DNA of 64,000 nucleotides from Desulfuromonas versatilis. GTDB lineage: Bacteria; Desulfobacterota; Desulfuromonadia; Desulfuromonadales; NIT-T3. The notes beneath the pieces are model-generated. The model was not told where the DNA came from. It worked only from the letters and a program-made list of their open reading frames with translations, and ran no database searches. The stretch is from the NCBI RefSeq assembly GCF_019704135.1, contig NZ_AP024355.1, positions 2,288,001-2,352,000 of the forward strand. The letters run 5' to 3'. Shown one piece after another: positions 45,175 to 58,786 of the stretch; the first letter of the stretch is position 1; each line of letters starts with the position of its first letter. Both the position numbers and the translations under genes were made by a program.

Positions 45175-45435
45175 TCAATTTGGGGGGGCTAGATTTTTTT
45201 CCCGGGAGGGGGAGGTGTTGCCTTGCTGCCCGGATCGGGTTGCGATATACAAAGACCAGGCAAACACCCCGTAGAGAGCCAGAACCACCAGGGTCTGCAG
45301 GGAAAGGATCGCGTAGATCAGGGTCATGAAGAATTTCTCCATCAACCCGTTCTCCGGGACTTCGGCTACGGAAAGATAGGCGTGCACTGAGCTGGCGGAG
45401 ATGGCCGCGGAGATTGTCAAAATGATTTTTTTCAT
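45175..45435 (-). CDS. small membrane protein upstream of the cytochrome c
   Basis: 86 aa. N-terminal signal-like helix (MKKIILTISAAISASSVHAY), a second long hydrophobic segment (FFMTLIYAILSLQTLVVLAL and YGVFAWSLY) and a polar C-terminus. GGGGGAGG precedes the ATG. No family recognised; the pairing with a monoheme cytochrome suggests an electron-transfer or assembly partner. Confidence 0.6.
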   Translation of the reverse strand: MKKIILTISAAISASSVHAYLSVAEVPENGLMEKFFMTLIYAILSLQTLVVLALYGVFAWSLYIATRSGQQGNTSPSREKNLAPPN

Positions 45436-45807
45436 CGCAGCGCCTCCCCCTGTCCGATGGTCATACACATCGGAAATACCGAGCATTATGCATGCCATTT
45501 CGCCTGGCGCTCTCTTCCATGGACAAGTAGGCGAAAACACTATAGACTGCCGGACCCTTCCAGGCGCCGCTCAGGGGAGGGCTGTATATGAAATATATGC
45601 ACTTGTTTGTCTGGTTTTTCAGCGGGGCGCTGCAAGTGCCCTGGATTCCTGGATTTGTCACCGTATAGGAAAAATATTCACCTGGTTTGCAAATTCGAGG
45701 GGAAATATACATCCCGGCATTCGGAAGAGGCGGGACACAGCGGTTCAGCAACCAACCGCAGGTGCGAAGGTATGCCCCGGAACCGCCAACAGCGAAAGGA
45801 TTTTGCC
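45436..45807. other. 372-base divergent intergenic region
   Basis: Control region between the minus-strand membrane protein and the plus-strand aldolase. It contains the candidate 26-aa frame at 45588-45668; otherwise no gene is evident. Confidence 0.45.
45588..45668 (+). CDS. possible 26-aa hydrophobic mini-protein
   Basis: MKYMHLFVWFFSGALQVPWI and PGFVTV, behind a strong GGGGAGGG six bases before the ATG. It is short and mainly hydrophobic, and could equally be a leader peptide for the aldolase gene 140 bases downstream. Only the ribosome site supports it. Confidence 0.25.
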   Translation: MKYMHLFVWFFSGALQVPWIPGFVTV

Positions 45808-46455
45808 ATGGCCCAGGAAGGCGTCATCAAATTCAAGCTCGATTTCACGCTGGAAAACCCTCTGCCCGAGGACAGGCTGAAGGAAATCACCGCCTGGCGG
45901 AAACTTCTCTTCATGCTCCGCCTCATAGGCCAGGACCCAGCCCGCTACGGCGGATTCGGCTTTGGAAATATCAGCAACAGAATCGCCCCCTGGGACTCCC
46001 CGCCCAACCAGCGCAGGTTCATTATCAGCGGAACCCAGACCGGCGGGCTGCCCGATCTGGGACCCCGGCACTATACCCTGGTGCGCGAGTGCCATTGGCA
46101 GGAAAACCGGGTGGTGGCGGAGGGGCCGGTTCCGCCCTCCTCGGAATCGCTGACCCACGGCACCCTTTATGCCATGGATGATTCAATAAGATTCGTGATC
46201 CATGTCCACTCGCCGGAAATCTGGCGCAACGCCGGGCAACTGCAGATCCCGGTTTCGGCGCCGGAGGTAGCCTACGGCACCCCGGAAATGGCGGAGGAGA
46301 TTCTGCGGATCCTCGGGGACCCGATACCGCGGAGTAAAGGCATCCTGGCCATGGGGGGCCATGAGGACGGAGTGGTTACCTTCGGCCGAACAGCCGCAGA
46401 GGCCGGCACCTGCCTGATCAGATACCTGGCTCTGGCGTATCAGGCCACGGCCTGA
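45808..46455 (+). CDS. class II aldolase/adducin-family protein
   Basis: 215 aa. Family landmarks: RYGGFGFGNISNRI, FIISGTQTGGLPDL, SSESLTHGTLYAMD and FVIHVHSPEIWRN, the last giving the HVH zinc ligands. The usual substrates are sugar phosphates such as fuculose- or ribulose-phosphate, but this branch is diverged and the substrate is unknown. AAAGGA seven bases before the ATG at 45808 fixes the start. Confidence 0.8.
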   Translation: MAQEGVIKFKLDFTLENPLPEDRLKEITAWRKLLFMLRLIGQDPARYGGFGFGNISNRIAPWDSPPNQRRFIISGTQTGGLPDLGPRHYTLVRECHWQENRVVAEGPVPPSSESLTHGTLYAMDDSIRFVIHVHSPEIWRNAGQLQIPVSAPEVAYGTPEMAEEILRILGDPIPRSKGILAMGGHEDGVVTFGRTAAEAGTCLIRYLALAYQATA

Positions 46456-46482
46456 GTTGGTGCCGCAGGACGGAGCCCCGGG

Positions 46483-46689
46483 TCAGATATGGCCCCGAGC
46501 CTGCTGGCAGCCCCTGCCCCAATGGGACTGCGCACAAGCGGCATTCAGGTCGCTTACCAGGTAGCATGGACCTGTGCAGGGAGAAGGGCAGGGGCCATAG
46601 GTTCTGCGAATGCGCGCGCATGCCAGATTGTACTCCGGGTTGAACCCGCAGGCTGCATAGTGGCATTTTCGAAAATTTGCATGGGCCAT
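46483..46689 (-). CDS. 68-aa cysteine-rich protein
   Basis: Starts MAHANFRKCHYAACGFNPEY and has eight cysteines, including CPSPCTGPC and a C-terminal CQQARGH. AAGGAG seven bases before the ATG at 46689 is a strong ribosome site. No signal peptide. The spacing suggests a metal- or disulfide-binding mini-protein of a type seen in metal-reducing Deltaproteobacteria. It is convergent with the aldolase gene. The function is unknown. Confidence 0.65.
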   Translation of the reverse strand: MAHANFRKCHYAACGFNPEYNLACARIRRTYGPCPSPCTGPCYLVSDLNAACAQSHWGRGCQQARGHI

Positions 46690-46991
46690 CTTCCCGCTCC
46701 TTTCCTGAAATTCAGCTGCTTTTTCTGGTATCGAACCCTGAACCGCCCGATACGATTGGGTTTGTGAATTTTCTAAGGAACAAGATTCATGCCATATATA
46801 CAACCTGCTGGAATCAAAGGGTTTGGTTGCCCATTTGTGAAGCAGGGTGTAAGATTTTCTTAAAAAAGTGTAAACGGTTGTTCGACAATTTTACGGGAAA
46901 ACCTGGCAGGCTAAAGGTTGCAGACGCATGTTGAACCGCATCTGAACCCAACAAGGCCGGATCCGTGCCAGGTCAGAGAGTGAGGCCAACT
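46690..46991. other. 302-base AT-rich divergent intergenic region
   Basis: Upstream of both the Cys-rich gene (minus) and the thioredoxin-like gene (plus). AT-rich between 46730 and 46900, so probably promoters for both, but I cannot fix -35/-10 boxes with confidence. No gene seen. Confidence 0.45.
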
Positions 46992-47231
46992 ATGAGAATC
47001 GAAATACTGGGAGACGGGTGCGCCAAATGTCGAGCCCTGGAGGAGAATGTTCGCCAGGCCGTGGCCGGACGGGAAGGGGAATTCGAGGTGATGGCGGTCA
47101 ACGACCCTGCCCGGATTGCCCATTACGGTTTGCTGACCCTGCCGGGGTTGGCGATTGACGGCGAACTCAAACTGCGGGGTAAGGCACCGTCCGTCGAGGA
47201 GATCGCCCGGTTGCTGGCCGGCCAGGGGTGA
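46992..47231 (+). CDS. small thioredoxin-like protein (MTH895-type)
   Basis: 79 aa, MRIEILGDGCAKCRALEENV, a thioredoxin fold of minimum size with the active CxxC (Cys10, Cys13), then LLTLPGLAIDGELKLRGKAP with the cis-proline. Likely a cytoplasmic thiol-disulfide reductase. GTGAGG precedes the ATG. It is convergent with the next Cys-rich gene. Confidence 0.8.
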   Translation: MRIEILGDGCAKCRALEENVRQAVAGREGEFEVMAVNDPARIAHYGLLTLPGLAIDGELKLRGKAPSVEEIARLLAGQG

Positions 47232-47236
47232 TTGCA

Positions 47237-47458
47237 TCAGGGCAGGGCGGCGAATCCCCTGGAAACAAGTTTGCCGGTGGGCATGATATTTTCGCTGGGT
47301 TGCTGCCCGCTCTCGAAATGGAACCTGCGCCGCTCGCAGAGAAAAGGCAAACCACCAAGGCAGTAGATTCGAAAAATCCCCTGCCAGGCGATGCTCTGGC
47401 GGTTTTTGAATTTATTGAAAAAACAGCAGTGGTCGATCAGTTCACAATCCTTGGCCAT
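47237..47458 (-). CDS. small Cys-motif protein (C-x5-C...YC type)
   Basis: 73 aa. MAKDCELIDHCCFFNKFKNR, then IFRIYCLGGLPFLCERRRFH and NIMPTGKLV match the layout of a short family common in Geobacter relatives in which CExxxxCxFFN is followed by KxxYC and CxRY. The start at 47458 has GGA eight bases upstream. No signal peptide. Probably a small metal-binding protein; the function is unknown. The stop is six bases from that of the thioredoxin-like gene. Confidence 0.6.
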   Translation of the reverse strand: MAKDCELIDHCCFFNKFKNRQSIAWQGIFRIYCLGGLPFLCERRRFHFESGQQPSENIMPTGKLVSRGFAALP

Positions 47459-47731
47459 ACGTCGAATCCGCGACTCCGATAAATGGGATACCCCTCCTGG
47501 GCGAGAAATTAAGAAGATGAGTATATCATTTTGATTATTTTTATCAAGCCATTCTCATGCTTGGCCAGGTTCTGCTTTCCGGGACGCTTGACCCTGAACC
47601 CGGGACGAAGCGCTATCCCGGCAATCGGGGAGTAGCGGACTGCGGGATTCTTCCTTTACAAACCACCCTTTATTCATTATCTTATCAGTTTGCATTCCAG
47701 ACCTCACATTGGTAAGGCAACACGGGAATTT

Positions 47732-49536
<1,805 letters not shown>

Positions 49537-49537
<1 letters not shown>

Positions 49538-50214
49538 TGTCCAAAACCGGCGAAAAAATCGAAGACGGCAGCAAGACCGAGGTTGTCGTGGAAAAGAAAT
49601 CCCGCATTCGGGAATGGTCCGAGGCGCTTATCGTCGCCGCGATCCTGGCGCTGATCATCCGTACCTTCATCGTTCAGGCTTTCAAGATCCCCTCGGGTTC
49701 GATGGAGGACACGCTGCTGATCGGCGATCACCTGCTGGTGAACAAGTTCATCTACGGCCTGAATGTACCCTTTACCGACAGCCGGGTCCTTTCGATCCGC
49801 CATCCCGAGCGCGGCGACGTCATCGTTTTCGAGTTTCCGGAGGATCGGGACAAGTCCTATTTCCAGCGCCGCGATTTCATCAAGCGGGTCGTCGGTACCC
49901 CGGGAGACGTGGTCGAGGTGCGCAACAAGCAGGTTTTCGTCAACGGCGAACCCTATGTCATCCCCCAGGAGGTTCACAAAGAGCCGGATCTGCTCCCCCC
50001 GGGCCTTGGCCCCAGGGACTTCATGGAACCGGTCAGGGTCCCCGAGGGGAAATACTTCGTCATGGGCGATAACCGAGACCGCTCCTACGACAGCCGGTTC
50101 TGGAAATTCGTCGATGAATCGGAGATCAAGGGGCTGGCCTTCATCAAGTACTGGTCCTGGGACAGTGAGCGCAACTGGCCCCGCTTCGGCCGCATCGGCA
50201 GGCCGATCCGCTGA
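49537..50214 (+). CDS. lepB: signal peptidase I
   Basis: 225 aa. One N-terminal membrane helix (ALIVAAILALIIRTFIVQAF), the catalytic serine Ser55 in KIPSGSMEDTL, catalytic lysine Lys116 in RRDFIKRVVG, and the conserved GDNRDRSYDSR. It cleaves exported proteins at the outer face of the inner membrane. Paired with lepA as in E. coli. Confidence 0.97.
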
Positions 50215-50241
50215 GCCCATCGAGAGCCCGTCGATTTATGG

Positions 50242-50270
50242 TTGACTGGGCAGATCGGCGCTGATATAGT
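50242..50270 (+). promoter_or_regulatory. sigma-70 promoter of the pyr operon
   Basis: TTGACT (50242-50247), 17 bases, TATAGT (50265-50270). Transcription would start near 50277, just ahead of the PyrR leader. Confidence 0.75.
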
Positions 50271-50291
50271 CCGATAGATTTCGCTTGATAG

Positions 50292-50406
50292 TACCTTTTA
50301 AGTTAATCCAGAGAGGTTAGCAAAGGTGTCACGGATGTGCCTGCACAAGTGCGCATATATATGTCCACGCATACCTTTTCGCCCCTGGCGGAGAGGTATT
50401 TTTTTT
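50292..50406 (+). promoter_or_regulatory. PyrR-dependent transcription attenuator leader
   Basis: The conserved PyrR-binding segment ATCCAGAGAGGTTAGCAAAG (within 50306-50325) lies in a hairpin whose lower stem pairs TACCTTTT (50292-50299) with AAAGGTG (50322-50328). Downstream, ATACCTTTTCGCC (50371-50383) and GGCGGAGAGGTAT (50387-50399) form a terminator followed by T7. The word TACCTTTT occurs twice, so AAAGGT can pair either with the first copy (PyrR hairpin) or with the second (antiterminator). With UMP, PyrR stabilises the first and the terminator forms. Confidence 0.85.
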
Positions 50407-50449
50407 ATCCCGGCGAAAGTAGCCTCGCAACGAGGGAGGGTTGGAGCCA

Positions 50450-50986
50450 ATGGCGAAAGCTGAGACCATCATCCTGGACCGGACCGGAATCAACCGCGCC
50501 CTGACCCGCATCGCCCACGAAATCCTGGAGCGCAACAAAGGCGTCGAGGAACTCGTCCTGGTGGGGATCCGCACCGGCGGCGACCATCTCGCGGCGCAAC
50601 TGGCCCAGCGGATCGCCGAGATCGAGGGCGTGCAGATCCCCCTGGGGGCGGTGGACGTCACCATGTACCGCGACGATCTCGGTTCGCGGGGTAGCCTGCC
50701 GATGGGCAAGACGGATATTCCCTTTCCGCTCGACGGTCGCCAGGTGGTGCTGGTGGACGACGTGCTCTACACCGGGCGCACCATCCGCGCCGCCATGGAC
50801 GCGCTCATCGATATCGGCCGGCCGCGCACCATTCAGCTTGCCGTGCTGATCGACCGCGGGCACCGCGAACTGCCGATCCGCCCCGATTACATCGGCCGCA
50901 ACGTGCCGACCTCCCGCGAGGAGAAGATCCAGGTCGATTTCGACGAGCAGCAGGCCCCGGTGGAAGTCAGCCTGGTCAAGCCCTGA
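50450..50986 (+). CDS. pyrR: bifunctional pyr operon regulator / uracil phosphoribosyltransferase
   Basis: 178 aa. The PRPP-binding loop [20 protein letters not shown] is typical of PyrR, with [12 protein letters not shown] and TMYRDDL upstream. It binds the leader RNA at 50292-50328 when UMP is high and can also make UMP from uracil. GGAGG about ten bases before the ATG supports the start. Confidence 0.95.
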   Translation: MAKAETIILDRTGINRALTRIAHEILERNKGVEELVLVGIRTGGDHLAAQLAQRIAEIEGVQIPLGAVDVTMYRDDLGSRGSLPMGKTDIPFPLDGRQVVLVDDVLYTGRTIRAAMDALIDIGRPRTIQLAVLIDRGHRELPIRPDYIGRNVPTSREEKIQVDFDEQQAPVEVSLVKP

Positions 50987-51062
50987 TGGGTTGGGCGGGG
51001 AAGGGGAGCCGTCCTCACCTTTTCCGGCCCTGATGCATTTTTCGAACGAACGGAGGTTTGTC

Positions 51063-51995
<933 letters not shown>

Positions 51996-52031
51996 CCGGA
52001 ACACTTTTCGTTACCTGAATATGGGGGCGCT

Positions 52032-53309
52032 ATGAAAATACTGATCAAAGGTGGCCGGGTAATCGATCCGGCCAACGGCATCGACGCTACCCTCGACATC
52101 CTGGTCGAGGAGGGCAAGATCAGCAAGATCGACAAGGCGATCCAGGCGGCAGGAGCCGAGGTGATCGACGCGGCGGGCAAGCTGGTGACTCCGGGGCTGG
52201 TGGACATCCACGTGCACCTGCGTGACCCCGGCTACGAATACAAGGAAGATGTCGTCAGCGGCACCCGGGCAGCGGTGGCCGGCGGCTTCACCGCCGTGGC
52301 CTGCATGCCCAACACCAGCCCGGTCAACGACAACAAGGCCGTCACCCTCTATATCCGCCACAAGGCCCAGGAGCAGGGCGCCTGCCGCGTCTATCCGGTG
52401 GGTAGCATCACCAAGGGGCTCAAGGGCGAAAGCCTCAGCGAAATGGGGGATCTCAAGGAAGCCGGCTGCGTGGCCTTCTCCGACGACGGGCGCCCGGTCT
52501 GCAGCGGCGAGATGATGCGCCGGGCCCTCGAATACGCCCGTCCCTTCGGCATGCCGCTGATCTCCCACGCCGAAGATCTCTCCCTGGTCGGCGAAGGGGT
52601 GATGAACGACGGCTTCGTCGCCACCGAACTGGGGCTCAAGGGGATCCCTTGGGTGGCCGAAGACGCCTCCACCGCCCGCGACGTGATGCTGGCCGAATTC
52701 ACCGGCAGCCGGCTGCACGTGGCCCACGTCTCCACCAAGGGTTCGGTAGAAATCATCCGCGCGGCGAAAAAGCGCGGCGTCAAAGTCACCTGCGAGGCGA
52801 CCCCGCACCATTTCACCCTGACCGACGAGGCGGTGCGCGGCTACGATACCAACGCCAAGATGAACCCGCCCCTGCGCGGCGCAGAGGACGTGGCGGCGGT
52901 CCGTGCAGGGCTTGCCGACGGCACCATCGACGCCATCGCCACCGACCATGCGCCCCACCACTACGATGAGAAGAACGTCGAGTTCAACATCGCCCTCAAC
53001 GGCATCGTCGGCCTGGAAACCGCTCTGCCGCTGACCCTGCGCCTGGTGGATGAGGGCGTGCTGCCCCTCTCCGCGGCCGTCGACCGGCTGACCTGCGGAC
53101 CCGCCCGCGCCCTGGGGCTGCCCGGCGGCACCCTGGAGACCGGCGCCGCCGCCGACATCACAGTGATCGATCCCGAACTGAAGTGGACCGTGGAAGCAGC
53201 CAAGCTCAACTCCAAGAGCAAAAACACCCCCTTCGACGGCTGGAAGATGAAGGGCGCCGCGATCCACACCATGGTCGGCGGAAAAGTGGTGTACAAGAGG
53301 GAAGGATAA
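52032..53309 (+). CDS. pyrC: dihydroorotase
   Basis: 425 aa. Zinc site [16 protein letters not shown], the Asp-containing [16 protein letters not shown] and [10 protein letters not shown]. Type I (class I long form) dihydroorotase that acts next to PyrB in the pathway. The stop is 19 bases before the first base of a dyad repeat. Confidence 0.96.
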   Translation: MKILIKGGRVIDPANGIDATLDILVEEGKISKIDKAIQAAGAEVIDAAGKLVTPGLVDIHVHLRDPGYEYKEDVVSGTRAAVAGGFTAVACMPNTSPVNDNKAVTLYIRHKAQEQGACRVYPVGSITKGLKGESLSEMGDLKEAGCVAFSDDGRPVCSGEMMRRALEYARPFGMPLISHAEDLSLVGEGVMNDGFVATELGLKGIPWVAEDASTARDVMLAEFTGSRLHVAHVSTKGSVEIIRAAKKRGVKVTCEATPHHFTLTDEAVRGYDTNAKMNPPLRGAEDVAAVRAGLADGTIDAIATDHAPHHYDEKNVEFNIALNGIVGLETALPLTLRLVDEGVLPLSAAVDRLTCGPARALGLPGGTLETGAAADITVIDPELKWTVEAAKLNSKSKNTPFDGWKMKGAAIHTMVGGKVVYKREG

Positions 53310-53319
53310 AAGGCTTTTT

Positions 53320-53404
53320 TCACCACGAAGAACACGAAGGGCACGAAGGGGAAGATGTTCATATTTTCAGGTTTTTCTTCGTGTTCTTCGTGACCTTCGT
53401 GGTT
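53320..53404. repeat. CACGAAG dyad repeat between pyrC and carA
   Basis: The left arm reads CCACGAAGAACACGAAGG then GCACGAAGG, and the right arm reads TCTTCGTGTTCTTCGTGACC then TTCGTGG. The arms form a long imperfect hairpin built from a nine-base unit. Repeats of this type are common between genes of environmental bacteria. A partial copy lies at 9707-9746. Confidence 0.75.
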
Positions 53405-53442
53405 AATTCTCTAAGAAATTTTCAGCAAGGAGTTCGGGCAAC

Positions 53443-54573
53443 ATGAAAGCAATTCTGGCTCTGGCCGACGGCCGGGTCTTTTACGGAAAAGCGCTGGGCA
53501 CCCCCGGCGAGGTCACCGGCGAGGTCGTCTTCAATACCAGCATGACCGGTTACCAGGAGATCCTCACCGATCCCTCCTACGCCGGGGAAATCGTCACCAT
53601 GACCTACCCGCTGATCGGCAACTACGGGATCAACCTGGAGGACGTCGAGTCCGTCCGTCCCCACCTGCGCGGTTTCGTGGTCAAAGAGGCGAGCGACTTT
53701 CCGAGCAACTGGCGCTCGAAGATGAGCCTCGACGCCTACCTCAAGGAGAACGGCATCGTCGGCATCCAGGGGATCGACACCCGCGCCCTGGTGCGCCACA
53801 TCCGCGACAAGGGGGCCCAGACCGGCATCATCTCTTCGGTGGATCTTGACCCGCAGAGCCTGGTGGAGAAGGCCCGCCAGGCCCCGTCCATCGTCGGCCG
53901 CGACCTGGTGCGCGAAGTAACCTGCAGCCAGCCTTACGACTGGCAAGAAGGGGCCTGGGATATCGAATCCGGCTACCGGGGCGCCGTGGGGCCTGCCAAG
54001 TACAAGGTCGTCGCCTACGACTTCGGCATCAAGCGCAACATCCTGCGCAACCTGGTCGCTTCGGGCTGCGAAGTCAAGGTGGTGCCCGCCGACACGCCCG
54101 CCGAAGAAGTGCTGGCCATGAACCCCGACGGGGTGTTCCTGAGCAACGGCCCCGGCGACCCCGAGCCGATCACCTACGCCCAGGAAAACATCCGCAAGAT
54201 CCTCGGCAAGAAGCCGATCTTCGGCATCTGTCTCGGTCACCAGCTGCTCTCCATCGCCCTGGGCGGCAAGACCTACAAGCTCAAGTTCGGCCACCGCGGC
54301 GGCAACCAGCCGGTGCGCCGCGGCGACGGCCACGACGTCGAGATCACCTCGCAGAACCACGGCTTCGCCGTGGACGCCGACTCGATCAAGGACATTGGCG
54401 TGGTCAGCCACATCAACCTCAACGACAACACCGTCGAGGGGTTGGAGCACAAGACCCTGCCGGCCTTCTCGGTGCAGTACCATCCCGAAGCGTCCCCCGG
54501 GCCCCACGACGCCCGCTACCTGTTCGAGCGCTTCACGGCGATGATGGACAAGGAAAAGGCCCGTAAGGCGTAA
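53443..54573 (+). CDS. carA: carbamoyl phosphate synthase small subunit
   Basis: 376 aa. Class I glutamine amidotransferase triad: [15 protein letters not shown] with the nucleophilic Cys, and [11 protein letters not shown] with His and Glu. Supplies ammonia to CarB. The start is preceded by AAGGAG (TTCAGCAAGGAG). Confidence 0.97.
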   Translation: MKAILALADGRVFYGKALGTPGEVTGEVVFNTSMTGYQEILTDPSYAGEIVTMTYPLIGNYGINLEDVESVRPHLRGFVVKEASDFPSNWRSKMSLDAYLKENGIVGIQGIDTRALVRHIRDKGAQTGIISSVDLDPQSLVEKARQAPSIVGRDLVREVTCSQPYDWQEGAWDIESGYRGAVGPAKYKVVAYDFGIKRNILRNLVASGCEVKVVPADTPAEEVLAMNPDGVFLSNGPGDPEPITYAQENIRKILGKKPIFGICLGHQLLSIALGGKTYKLKFGHRGGNQPVRRGDGHDVEITSQNHGFAVDADSIKDIGVVSHINLNDNTVEGLEHKTLPAFSVQYHPEASPGPHDARYLFERFTAMMDKEKARKA

Positions 54574-54574
54574 G

Positions 54575-54653
54575 GCGTGATACGTAACCAGTAGAAACCG
54601 AAATCAATCATTTTCACCAGTCACGCGTCACGGATTACGCGTCACGAGGTTTT
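54575..54653. repeat. GTGATACGT/ACGCGTCACG dyad repeat between carA and carB
   Basis: The gap holds GCGTAAGGCGTGATACGTAA on the left and TCACGCGTCACGGATTACGC followed by GTCACG on the right, giving an imperfect inverted repeat. It ends three bases before the carB start and leaves no normal ribosome site except GAGGTTTTGAG. Confidence 0.6.
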
Positions 54654-54656
54654 GAG

Positions 54657-57905
<3,249 letters not shown>

Positions 57906-57958
57906 AGCCCTTAACAGGAACCAACCTGGCGAATGCCAGGGCCAATCCGGTAGCGACA

Positions 57959-57994
57959 CATCAGGGCGGGGCAACCCGCCCGATGATTTTTTTT
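57959..57994 (+). terminator. terminator of the pyr operon
   Basis: GGGCGGG (57964-57970) and CCCGCCC (57975-57981) form a tight stem extended by CATC/GATG, followed by eight Ts ending at 57994. The greA ribosome site GGAGAAGAGG lies directly after it. Confidence 0.88.
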
Positions 57995-58016
57995 GGAGAA
58001 GAGGTAAGAGAGTTAT

Positions 58017-58496
58017 ATGTCCCAGCAGTCGATTCCCATGACTCGCGAAGGCTACCAGCGCCTTCAGGAAGAACTGAAAAAGCTTATCCGCGTCGACCGT
58101 CCCAAGGTCGTGCAGGATATCGCCGAGGCCCGCGGTCATGGCGACCTCTCGGAAAACGCCGAATACGATGCGGCCAAGGAACGTCAGGCCTTCATCGAGG
58201 GACGCATCAAGGAACTCAATGACAAAATCGCCCGGGCGCAGGTCATCAATCCCGCCGAACTCAACACCGACAAGGTGGTCTTCGGCGCCAAGGTGACCGT
58301 GTTCGATACCGATTCGGGCAACGAGTCGACCTACCAGATCGTCGGCGAGGACGAGGCCGACCTCAAGGAAGGGAAAATTTCCGTGACCTCGCCGGTGGGC
58401 AAGGCGCTCATCGGCCACCGGCTCGACGACGAGGTCCGCATCCAGGTCCCCTCGGGGCTGCGTATCTACGAAATCATCGACATCAAATACGAGTAA
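58017..58496 (+). CDS. greA: transcription elongation factor GreA
   Basis: 159 aa. The coiled-coil tip carries GDLSENAEYDAAKERQ (the acidic DxxxNAEY motif) and the C-terminus has SPVGKALIGHRLDDEV. It stimulates transcript cleavage in stalled RNA polymerase. Confidence 0.97.
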   Translation: MSQQSIPMTREGYQRLQEELKKLIRVDRPKVVQDIAEARGHGDLSENAEYDAAKERQAFIEGRIKELNDKIARAQVINPAELNTDKVVFGAKVTVFDTDSGNESTYQIVGEDEADLKEGKISVTSPVGKALIGHRLDDEVRIQVPSGLRIYEIIDIKYE

Positions 58497-58510
58497 GCGG
58501 GAGTCAAACC

Positions 58511-58711
58511 ATGAGCCAGAAAGTCAACAAGGACATGACCTTCCACCAGGTTCTGCAGATGAGCCCCGAGGTGGCGAAGGTTCTCGGCAAGTTCAACCTC
58601 GGCTGCATCGGCTGCATGGGGGCCATGAACGAGACCCTCGAGCAGGGCGCCCAGGCCCACGGCCTGGATGTCAACGACATCCTCCGGGAACTCAACGCCA
58701 TTTTTGAATAA
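58511..58711 (+). CDS. DUF1858 mini-protein
   Basis: 66 aa: MSQKVNKDMTFHQVLQMSPE, then LGKFNLGCIGCMGAMNETLE with the CxxC of the family. It is 14 bases after greA and so likely co-transcribed. Paralogue of the protein at 38135-38329; the CxxC loop differs (CIGC versus CMEC). Confidence 0.82.
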   Translation: MSQKVNKDMTFHQVLQMSPEVAKVLGKFNLGCIGCMGAMNETLEQGAQAHGLDVNDILRELNAIFE

Positions 58712-58718
58712 CAACCCG

Positions 58719-58782
58719 TGAGGGGTGAGGTGTGAAGTGTGAGGCGGAAAAACCTTACCCCTCACTCCTTACTCCTCACGGT
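58719..58782. repeat. GTGAGGGGTGAG dyad repeat overlapping the recG ribosome site
   Basis: The left arm reads GTGAGGGGTGAGGTGTGAAG then TGTGAGG, and the right arm ACCCCTCACTCCTTACTCCT then CACGG, an imperfect inverted repeat. It fills the gap between DUF1858 and recG, ending five bases before the recG ATG. Confidence 0.65.
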
Positions 58783-58786
58783 AGCT

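Noticed and set aside
46908-46925. Sigma-54-like promoter (TGGCAG...TTGC) upstream of the thioredoxin-like gene
   Set aside because: The distance between the GG and GC elements is three bases too long for a sigma-54 site.
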